Source: Deltaproteobacteria bacterium (GTDB lineage: Bacteria; Desulfobacterota; Syntrophia; Syntrophales; JAIPED01). Taken from it: DNA of 39,740 nt. The notes beneath the pieces were generated by a model. The model searched no databases, was not told where the DNA came from, and saw only the letters and a program-made list of their open reading frames with translations. The DNA lies in assembly GCA_021737325.1 (NCBI GenBank), contig JAIPED010000012.1:1-39740 (forward strand), given 5' to 3'. Shown in pieces: positions 33,339 to 39,740 of this stretch (position 1 is its first letter; the number at the start of each line of letters is the position of its first letter). The translations under genes were made by a program, and so were the position numbers.

Positions 33339-34060
33339 ATGTTGAAGAAAGTTGGCCTGGCATTAGCCGCAATCCTTAGCGTTGGAGTCATCGCTTTCTG
33401 TATTTTTGTTTTGCCGTTTGTGATGACGGTAAGGGATTTCAAACCGTCGGAAACCGGAAGAGTTGCCGATGAAATCTACGCTGTAACCGACAACAGATTT
33501 GTTTCAATGTTTGTTCTGAAGTCAGGCGATGATCTCATTGGGTTTGACGCCGGGAATGATATTGAGAATATTGAAGCCGGTTTCAAAGAACTGAATCTTG
33601 ATCCCCTGAAAATCAAGGCGATCTTTCTAACGCACAGTGATGAAGACCATGTTCGTTCCCTCCCTCTGTTCAAGAACGCAACGGTATATCTGCCGCAAAA
33701 GGAAGAGCCTCTTGTTACCGGGAAGGAAAAGCGGAAGTTCCTGATTTTCACGAGAATCAACGCTCTGCCAGTGAGTAACTACACATGTTGATTGCAGACG
33801 GGAAGGAATTCAATTTTGACGGAGCAACCGTGAAGGCGTATCTCACGCCAGGACATACGATTGGTTCAACCTCGTACTTGATCAATGGCAAGTATCTTGT
33901 CGTGGGGGATTTGGCCTTGGTGGAAGATGGAAAGCTGGTTCCCATGCCTAAACCACCTTCCGAGAATATTGAGGTCCTTAAGGAATCATTGGTCAAGATC
34001 GTAGAAATGAAGGGTGTTGAAATGGTTCTGACAGCACATACAGGAGTCTTTAGGAGGTAG
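33339..34060 (+). pseudogene. Frameshifted metallo-beta-lactamase-fold hydrolase
   Basis: The first frame (33339-33791) encodes an N-terminal membrane helix and the start of an MBL-fold domain with AIFLTHSDEDHVRSLPLFKN, the zinc-binding H-x-D-x-D-H variant. It stops at TGA 33789. A second frame (33785-34060) continues the same fold without loss: LIADGKEFNF, YLTPGHTIGSTSYLI, VVGDLALV, and VLTAHTGVF with the last His ligands. One missing base near ACACATGTTG (about 33781-33790) explains the break; restoring it gives about 240 residues. So it is a recent pseudogene or a sequencing error. The first gene of the island, immediately before an attC-like site. Confidence 0.8.
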
Positions 34061-34085
34061 ATTGGGGAGCGTTGAGCAACATGAC

Positions 34086-34120
34086 GCCCAACCCTGCGGT
34101 GCAGCGACGGTCCGTTATGC
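34086..34120 (+). repeat. Degenerate integron attC-like site
   Basis: GCCCAAC (34086-34092) fits the attC R-double-prime consensus RYYYAAC and GTTATGC (34114-34120) fits the core GTTRRRY. Between them the spacer CCTGC and the box GGTGCAGC are as in many attC sites, but the central stem and the L-prime box are missing, so it is an internally deleted site. The methyltransferase ATG lies 22 nt after it, the usual spacing for cassette genes. Confidence 0.5.
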
Positions 34121-34142
34121 GTAAGAACTGAGAGGACAATAA

Positions 34143-35096
34143 ATGCCTGTTAAAAAACTGAAACCTGAAATATTTGAACCACTCCTTTTTAAGTTGCCGA
34201 TGAGTGGAGAGCGATTGCAGATTCAGAATACTGTCTCTTTTTCTCCTGTCTACAAGAACAAAGAGAATATTTTGTATGAAGGAGATAGTATCAAGTGGTT
34301 AAAAAGTCTTACAAGTGAATCTGTTGATCTCATTTTTGCGGACCCACCATACAACATAAAAAAAGCCGATTGGGATAAATTCGAGAGCCAAGAAAAATAT
34401 ATTGAATGGTCTATGCAGTGGATCAGTGAGTCATCCCGTGTCTTAAAAAAAACAGGCACACTTTATATCTGTGGTTTTTCCGAGATTCTGGCTGACCTTA
34501 AACATCCTTCGATGAAATATTTCAAGGGGTGCAAGTGGATAATATGGTATTACAAGAATAAAGCCAACCTAGGTAAAGACTGGGGGCGGTCACATGAGAG
34601 TATTCTTCATCTCAGAAAAAGCGGACATTTTACCATGAATATAAATGATGTCAGAATCCCTTATGGAAAGCATACATTAAAATATCCGTCTCATCCTCAG
34701 GCTGAAACAAGTCAGTATGGCAACGGAGGCAAACGAAATGATATTTGGACACCACACCCAAAAGGAGCGAAGCCAAAAGATATTATCGAAGTGCCCACAA
34801 TCTGTAATGGAATGGAAGAAAAGACACCGCATCCGACTCAAAAACCAGAAGAACTGTTACGAAAATTAGTATTAGCCTCTTCTAATCCAAACGACTTAGT
34901 TGTTGATCCGTTTTCGGGTTCTGGCACAACCCTTGTTGTTGCCGAACAATTAGGGCGCAGATGGCTCGGTTGTGATTTGTCTCATGAATATAATGAATGG
35001 GCTATGCGGCGCTTAGAAAGTATCCCACACAAAACAAAAGAGGAATGGATAGCCCTCGACCGAGAAAATAAAAACAGAAGGAACTCAATTCGATGA
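34143..35096 (+). CDS. Type II DNA methyltransferase (beta class, N4-cytosine or N6-adenine)
   Basis: The modification half of a restriction-modification pair. The 317 residues carry the catalytic ADPPYNIKKADWD (DPPY at 67-70) before the AdoMet-binding VVDPFSGSGTT (F at 257), so motif IV precedes motif I, as in beta-class amino-methyltransferases. TPHPTQKPEELLRKLV precedes motif I as in the family. DPPY with this order fits m6A or m4C; sequence cannot say which. The codon use is AT-richer than the core genes. It overlaps the endonuclease gene by 4 nt (ATGA). Confidence 0.9.
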   Translation: MPVKKLKPEIFEPLLFKLPMSGERLQIQNTVSFSPVYKNKENILYEGDSIKWLKSLTSESVDLIFADPPYNIKKADWDKFESQEKYIEWSMQWISESSRVLKKTGTLYICGFSEILADLKHPSMKYFKGCKWIIWYYKNKANLGKDWGRSHESILHLRKSGHFTMNINDVRIPYGKHTLKYPSHPQAETSQYGNGGKRNDIWTPHPKGAKPKDIIEVPTICNGMEEKTPHPTQKPEELLRKLVLASSNPNDLVVDPFSGSGTTLVVAEQLGRRWLGCDLSHEYNEWAMRRLESIPHKTKEEWIALDRENKNRRNSIR

Positions 35097-35995
35097 AGTT
35101 AAAAGATGTTGTAGACATAGCAACCGATAAAGATAATTTCCTTACCATATCGGATTATACAAATTTTTGTTTGATGTATTTAGAGTTTATAAAAACAGAA
35201 TTACAGGCAGTGATTGTTTCGAAAAACGAAACTCATTACAGGTTCTTTCAATATAAGCAGGATGGAACATATAATGTTACCAGACCAATAAATAGCAACC
35301 TGATGCTGTCATTAGAGCATTTTGAATCTTGTCAAAAAACATTCAAAGACATTTTAGCTAACATCAAGAGTAAAGAGGCAAAGCAGGAAGAAAACAGGAA
35401 ATTGTTGAATGATTATATTTATACCTGTCAGCAATCAATAGGTGCAGCATTAGACGCACTTCCATCCAACAGATCAAACACTGCCAGAAAGATTAACGGA
35501 GACCTTTTTGAACGGTATATCCGGCTAATTATTAAAGAAGTAGGGGTTGATGTTTCTTCCGGGACTATTTGTGTTCCCGTCAAAGTTAATGGCAATGTAG
35601 CATTTTCCATGAGCTATCAGCATGATTTGATAATTAAGGTTGATGATGCAACTAAGGCTATTGGCTCTGTTAAGACATCAAGCAAAGATCGACTTGATAA
35701 AATATTCATCGATAAATTTCTTCACAACAAGCTAACCGACACAGAGACACCTCACTTTGCTATTTTTCTTAATGATGTCCAAAGAACAGGGAAAGAAGGC
35801 AAATATGGAATCAACTCTACATTTTTGCCCGGGCATTTTAAGGGATACACAATCAAACTGAACCCATTGGATGGGGTTTATTACTTTGATATTCGTCCTA
35901 ATATGACAAGCGAAAATATACTTAAAGACCAAATTAAGACCTTTGACAATTTCCTAATTCATGATGTGTGGAAATTTCACGGATATGAGAAATAA
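35093..35995 (+). CDS. Probable type II restriction endonuclease, PD-(D/E)xK type
   Basis: A 300-residue protein translationally coupled to the methyltransferase. A PD-(D/E)xK-like core is visible: Glu140 in GDLFERYIRLIIKEVGVD, Asp178 in YQHDLIIKVDD, and S192-V-K194 in GSVKTSSKDRLDKI. The K-T-S-S-K-D-R string resembles the K-T-T/S-x-K-D-R segment of several type II endonucleases. An attC-like site follows its stop codon within 4 nt. I do not recognise its specificity. The identification rests on gene coupling plus this motif. Confidence 0.78.
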   Translation: MKLKDVVDIATDKDNFLTISDYTNFCLMYLEFIKTELQAVIVSKNETHYRFFQYKQDGTYNVTRPINSNLMLSLEHFESCQKTFKDILANIKSKEAKQEENRKLLNDYIYTCQQSIGAALDALPSNRSNTARKINGDLFERYIRLIIKEVGVDVSSGTICVPVKVNGNVAFSMSYQHDLIIKVDDATKAIGSVKTSSKDRLDKIFIDKFLHNKLTDTETPHFAIFLNDVQRTGKEGKYGINSTFLPGHFKGYTIKLNPLDGVYYFDIRPNMTSENILKDQIKTFDNFLIHDVWKFHGYEK

Positions 35996-35998
35996 AAC

Positions 35999-36069
35999 AC
36001 ATAGCAAACCGTTGCACCTGATATTTTTCCGCTCCGCTCCAAAAATGCAGGTGAACTCAAACATTAGTG
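35999..36069 (+). repeat. Integron attC-like site after the endonuclease gene
   Basis: CACCTG..ATTTTT (36015-36028) pairs with AAAAAT.CAGGTG (36041-36053), flanked by TT and AA with a single extrahelical G, the layout of attC L boxes. Outside lie ACATAGCAAACC and CTCAAACATTAGTG, which correspond to the common ACATAACAAACC...CTCAAACGTTAGTG with both core triplets changed (AAC to AGC, GTT to ATT). So the fold is intact but the core boxes have decayed. Confidence 0.6.
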
Positions 36070-36149
36070 CGTGATGCCGCGCCGGACTCAGCAACAGCAT
36101 AGCACGGCTCCGTCGGTACATTATGGGCACACAAAATAGAGGGGTAAAA

Positions 36150-38090
36150 GTGAAACTATACGAAGCATTAAAGAAACAACTCCAACAAGAACCCACCTTG
36201 GTTACAGACAACGGAGAGCTGAAAAAATGGGTGGTGCTGAACAGAGCACAAAATTTTGATGAGGCACTCATCGGGCTATTGCTCAAAGATGACCTGCTCA
36301 AAGAAAAATTCTTTAAGCAGGTGGCAGGCGTTTTGGTCTTTAACCAAAACTTGTTTGTGCAGTTTTTGGAGCAGAAAAACTACTTGAACGACAGCTACAC
36401 CCAATACAAAAACAAGGTTGGACTGACCATTGACGGCAAATACCTGAAACAACGCAACGAAGTGTCTTTGGTTTGGCCTTTTAAAGACTGCATTTTGGAA
36501 GGCGGACAGAGCCGCGAAGAGGACAAGCGAGAAGAAATTTTCTTCAACGAAATTTTAGCTCAAGATGAAATTACTCAACTATTAGAGCCGAAGGTTTTGA
36601 CCAACGCCAAACGCATCAATGCCGCAGGCGAAAAGCCGCTTGAACAGTTTAAGCGCAATGAAAACGGAACTATAACCGACAACCTTATTATTAAAGGCAA
36701 CAACCTTCTAGCCTTACATACTTTGAAAGAAGAATTTGCAGGGAAAATAAAGCTGATTTACATAGACCCGCCGTATAATACGGGTAAAGATTCGTTTGGC
36801 TACAATGACAGCTTTAACCATTCGACTTGGCTAACATTTATGAAAAATAGATTAACGCTCTCAAAGCATTTTCTGTCAAAGACAGGAGTAATATTCATTC
36901 ACTGCGACAATAATGAACAAGCGATGCTAAGAATTTTATTGGATGAAATTTTTGGCAAAGAACAATTTATTGAAACGATAACTGTAGTGAATAACCCACG
37001 GGGCAGGGATTATGGTGGTATAGCGAACATGCACGAATATATTCACATATTTTCAAAAAGTCAGTTTGATTATGAAATGTTTAGAATAGTTGATGAGGGG
37101 AAAAAATTTCCGTTTACTGATAAAATTGGTGGCTTTGAAACTAGAGAGCTTAGAAACAGAAACACAGCGTTCAACGATAAAAATCGACCAAATCTTTGCT
37201 ATCCGTTCTATGTAAATCCAAATAAAGAACTTGATAACGGATTTCTTGAATTGTCTTTGGAACCCCAGAAAGGCTTTATTGAAGTTTGGCCAGCAAAATC
37301 GCAATATATTCAAACCGTCTGGCGCTGGGGAAAGGAAAAAGCACGCGAAAATCTAAACGTAAATATTGCAGGCAAGGTAATGCACGAAAATGGACGATTT
37401 ATGGTCATTGAAAAGTACAGAGATAATTCAAGATTAGCAAGGTCTGTATGGTGGGATAAGGAAGTTAATTCTGAAAGAGGAACCGTTCATTTAAGAGAAT
37501 TATTGGGTAGCAAGGTTTTTAATTTCCCCAAACCTGAAACATTGTTGAGTCGGATAATCCAAATATCCACTATCGAAGGTAATGTTGTTATGGATTATCA
37601 TTTGGGCAGTGGGACCACTGCCGCAGTAGCCCACAAAATGAATCGTCAATATATTGGAATAGAACAAATGGATTACATCGAAACCGTGGCAGTACAAAGG
37701 CTTAAAAAAGTTATTAAAGGAGAACAGGGTGGAATTTCAAAATCCCTCAATTGGCAAGGCGGTGGGGAGTTTGTTTATCTTGAACTCAAAAAATACAACC
37801 AAACTTGCATGGAGCAAATTGAAGCAGCCCAAGACACCGAAACCCTTTTACAGATATGGGAACAGATGAAAGCCAAGAGCTTCCTGAATTACAATGTGGA
37901 CATAAAGAAGCACGATGAACACCTTGAAGAATTTAAAGTCCTAAGTCTCAAAGAGCAAAAACAACACCTTGGCCAAATACTGGACAAAAACCAATTGTAT
38001 GTAAATCTTTCTTCGCTCAATGATAAAGACTTTGCCTGCACAAAAGATGAAAACAAAGTAACCAAAGATTTTTACCAAATAAAAAAGTAA
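36150..38090 (+). CDS. mod: Type III restriction-modification methyltransferase (Mod)
   Basis: Mod recognises and methylates adenine in an asymmetric site and is needed by Res for cleavage. I start at GTG 36150 (VKLYEALKKQLQQEP), which has GAGGGG at 5 nt; the frame is open to an ATG at 36123. The 646 residues have the type III layout: an N-terminal region, IYIDPPYNTGKDSF (DPPY at 206-209), a large target-recognition region at about 280-440, then motif I as YHLGSGTTAAVAHKMNRQYIGIEQ near residue 485. No long simple-sequence tract for phase variation is seen. It is coupled to res (4-nt gap). Composition is AT-rich relative to core genes. Confidence 0.92.
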   Translation: MKLYEALKKQLQQEPTLVTDNGELKKWVVLNRAQNFDEALIGLLLKDDLLKEKFFKQVAGVLVFNQNLFVQFLEQKNYLNDSYTQYKNKVGLTIDGKYLKQRNEVSLVWPFKDCILEGGQSREEDKREEIFFNEILAQDEITQLLEPKVLTNAKRINAAGEKPLEQFKRNENGTITDNLIIKGNNLLALHTLKEEFAGKIKLIYIDPPYNTGKDSFGYNDSFNHSTWLTFMKNRLTLSKHFLSKTGVIFIHCDNNEQAMLRILLDEIFGKEQFIETITVVNNPRGRDYGGIANMHEYIHIFSKSQFDYEMFRIVDEGKKFPFTDKIGGFETRELRNRNTAFNDKNRPNLCYPFYVNPNKELDNGFLELSLEPQKGFIEVWPAKSQYIQTVWRWGKEKARENLNVNIAGKVMHENGRFMVIEKYRDNSRLARSVWWDKEVNSERGTVHLRELLGSKVFNFPKPETLLSRIIQISTIEGNVVMDYHLGSGTTAAVAHKMNRQYIGIEQMDYIETVAVQRLKKVIKGEQGGISKSLNWQGGGEFVYLELKKYNQTCMEQIEAAQDTETLLQIWEQMKAKSFLNYNVDIKKHDEHLEEFKVLSLKEQKQHLGQILDKNQLYVNLSSLNDKDFACTKDENKVTKDFYQIKK

Positions 38091-38094
38091 GCAA

Positions 38095-39612
38095 ATGGCG
38101 TTTTTATATGACATTCTTTTAAAAGAATTTGGCAAAAGAGCCATTGCCCAAGTTACCGTTCCCCCTCACATCACCGATAATCTAAAGCCCAGATTCGGTC
38201 GGCGAGATTATCAGCAAGAAGCATTCCAGCGCTTTATCCTGTGCCATTCCGAAGAATTTAGCGACAAGCCTCGCAAACCGTTGCACTTGCTGTACAATAT
38301 GGCAACGGGAAGCGGAAAGACTTTGATAATGGCAGGTTTGATGTTGCACCTTTATCAAAAAGGTTATCGCAACTTTTTGTTTTTCGTAAACAGCAACAAT
38401 ATCATTCAGAAGACCAAGGATAATTTTCTTAATCCTCAGGCTTCAAAATACCTGTTCAACAACAAAATTGTGATTGACGGAAAAGAAGTGCTCATCAAAG
38501 AGATTGATAATTTTGAAGAAGCCGACAATCGGAATATCAATTTGAAGTTTACCACCATTCAACAGCTTCATACTGACCTGAACAACACCAAGGAAAACAG
38601 CGTAACCTACGAAGATTTTAGGGACAAGAAATTGATATTGATTGCAGACGAAGCGCACCACTTTGTGGCAGGAACAAAATCAGGGAATTGGCTGGGCAGT
38701 TGGGAAGATACGGTAAGGCAAATACACGATGCCAATGTTGACAACATCCTGCTTCAATTTACGGCAACCATTGGCACCGATACCGCCGCTTTACGCGACC
38801 ACTATCAGGACAAAATAGTTTTCAAATACGACCTTGCTGAGTTTCGTAAGGACAAATATTCTAAAGAAATTAACCTTATCCGTTCTTTGTATGACGAGCA
38901 AGACAGAATCATTCAGGCTTTGATTTTAAACTTGTATCGTCAGGAATTGGCTACTTCAAACAATATCAATTTGAAGCCTGTAATTCTTTTTAAAGCCAAA
39001 AAGACAATCAAAAAATCAGAACAGAACAAAGAGAACTTTCACAGATTGATTGATGATTTCTCGGTGGCAATGTTGGAAAAAATTGAAAAAACTTCCACCG
39101 TTCCCATTGTGCAAAAGGCTTTTCAATTTTTTGCAGCCAAGGGCATTTCAGCCCGCGAAATTGTCCAACGCCTACAAGCGAATTTCCGATGGGAAAATTG
39201 CCTAAGTGCCAACAATGATGCAGAAGCCGAGCAAAACCAAATCTTGCTCAACACCTTGGAAGACGAAAACAATCCAATCCGTGCTGTTTTTGCCGTTCAG
39301 AAACTGAATGAAGGTTGGGATGTATTGAATTTGTTTGATATTGTTCGCCTGTACGAAGACCGCGACGGAAGAGACGGCAAGCCGGGCAAAACAACACTCG
39401 CCGAAGCCCAGTTAATTGGTCGTGGCGCAAGATATTACCCATTCGCTTTAGAAGAAGGACAAGACAAATATACCCGAAAGTTTGATGATGATATATCCAA
39501 CGATCTGAAAATTTTGGAAGATCTGTATTATCATACCAAAGAAGATAGCCGTTACATTTCAGAATTGAAAAGAGCCCTCGTGGATTCAGGTATTTATGAA
39601 GATGAGGCATAA
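38095..39612 (+). CDS. res: Type III restriction enzyme Res, C-terminally truncated
   Basis: The ATP-dependent helicase subunit. Walker A ATGSGKT (70-76), DEAH at 185-188 followed by HF, TATIG (motif III-like), and motif VI QLIGRGARYYPF near residue 450 are present, so the motor is complete. The protein stops after 505 residues at GIYEDEA-TAA, whereas Res proteins run to roughly 850-1000 residues and end in a PD-(D/E)xK nuclease. The nuclease is thus missing. The stop lies at a sudden change to unrelated sequence. No ribosome site precedes the ATG; it is probably coupled to mod. As encoded it should not cleave DNA. Confidence 0.88.
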   Translation: MAFLYDILLKEFGKRAIAQVTVPPHITDNLKPRFGRRDYQQEAFQRFILCHSEEFSDKPRKPLHLLYNMATGSGKTLIMAGLMLHLYQKGYRNFLFFVNSNNIIQKTKDNFLNPQASKYLFNNKIVIDGKEVLIKEIDNFEEADNRNINLKFTTIQQLHTDLNNTKENSVTYEDFRDKKLILIADEAHHFVAGTKSGNWLGSWEDTVRQIHDANVDNILLQFTATIGTDTAALRDHYQDKIVFKYDLAEFRKDKYSKEINLIRSLYDEQDRIIQALILNLYRQELATSNNINLKPVILFKAKKTIKKSEQNKENFHRLIDDFSVAMLEKIEKTSTVPIVQKAFQFFAAKGISAREIVQRLQANFRWENCLSANNDAEAEQNQILLNTLEDENNPIRAVFAVQKLNEGWDVLNLFDIVRLYEDRDGRDGKPGKTTLAEAQLIGRGARYYPFALEEGQDKYTRKFDDDISNDLKILEDLYYHTKEDSRYISELKRALVDSGIYEDEA

Positions 39613-39740
39613 TGCGGATTTTGGGAGGTTAAAATAGTGTTTAAATGTAGTGCAGTATTGAGATAGCGGGTGATTATTTACAGGAGGCTGTAAATAATGG
39701 CTAAAAAAGTGTCCGAGTTGTGCCTCGGTTAGCGTCATAA
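39613..39740. other. Unassigned sequence after the truncated res gene
   Basis: It starts TGCGGATTTTGGGAGGTTAA and shows no similarity to Res. It carries a perfect inverted repeat (39673-39698) and then ATG 39697 opening a very short peptide (MAKKVSELCLG). It could be the left end of an insertion sequence running out of the window; this is inference. Confidence 0.4.
39673..39698. promoter_or_regulatory. Perfect 11-bp inverted repeat enclosing a ribosome-binding site
   Basis: ATTATTTACAG pairs with CTGTAAATAAT around the loop GAGG. The loop is part of CAGGAGG, a Shine-Dalgarno sequence, and the right arm ends in the ATG at 39697, so the stem would mask the start of translation. As DNA it could equally be a dyad operator or a transposase-gene leader. 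Confidence 0.6.

Overview
The window looks like bacterial chromosome from a Gram-negative, probably anaerobic organism. Tol-Pal lipoproteins (pal, cpoB) and a pilQ secretin point to an outer membrane. Duplicated short-chain acyl-CoA dehydrogenases, crotonase, thiolase, a glutaconate-type CoA-transferase, a C_GCAxxG_C_C redox protein and a desulforedoxin-like protein point to anaerobic fatty-acid or dicarboxylate metabolism. Protein flavour and the proA-nadD and pilMNOPQ gene orders fit the former Deltaproteobacteria (Desulfobacterota/Desulfuromonadota) best. That placement is inference; the window holds no rRNA or other direct taxonomic marker.

Layout. (1) 1-11322, minus strand: guaA (cut by the window edge), a bestrophin-like membrane protein, then in transcription order purL, purQ, an acyl-CoA ligase that lacks its last motif, thiolase, crotonase and butyryl-CoA dehydrogenase. 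(2) 11501-18515, plus strand: a desulforedoxin-like protein with a basic tail, a histone H1-like Lys/Ala/Val/Pro repeat protein, an inositol monophosphatase, a Cys-rich mini-protein overlapping a YihY-cyclic-nucleotide-binding fusion, an initiator tRNA, a two-subunit CoA-transferase and a second acyl-CoA dehydrogenase. (3) 18604-28293: type IV pilus region. pilA, an ftsB-like gene and pilM-N-O-P-Q read rightwards. They converge on a leftward operon pal-cpoB-fimT-pilV-pilW-pilX, which has a near-consensus sigma70 promoter. pilN carries an in-frame TAA at codon 11. (4) 28640-32603, minus strand: two oligopeptide ABC ATPases, then nadD and proA. (5) 32604-39740: a non-coding junction followed by an AT-richer accessory island. 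It holds a frameshifted metallo-beta-lactamase-fold gene, a methyltransferase-endonuclease pair bounded by integron attC-like sites, a type III restriction-modification mod gene, and a res gene that stops at 505 codons.

How it works together. Regions 1 and 2 supply acyl-CoA activation (ligase, CoA-transferase) and beta-oxidation or its reverse (dehydrogenase, crotonase, thiolase). Region 3 supplies pilin, inner-membrane alignment complex, secretin and minor pilins, and couples the minor pilins to envelope-constriction proteins. Region 5 is a defence island.

The points most worth a second look are the nonsense-interrupted pilN, the attC-bounded restriction-modification cassette, the res truncation beside a perfect palindrome, the YihY-cNMP fusion, and the acyl-CoA ligase whose missing C-terminus may be hidden by a T7 tract. 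I did not find a system that I could confidently call wholly new.
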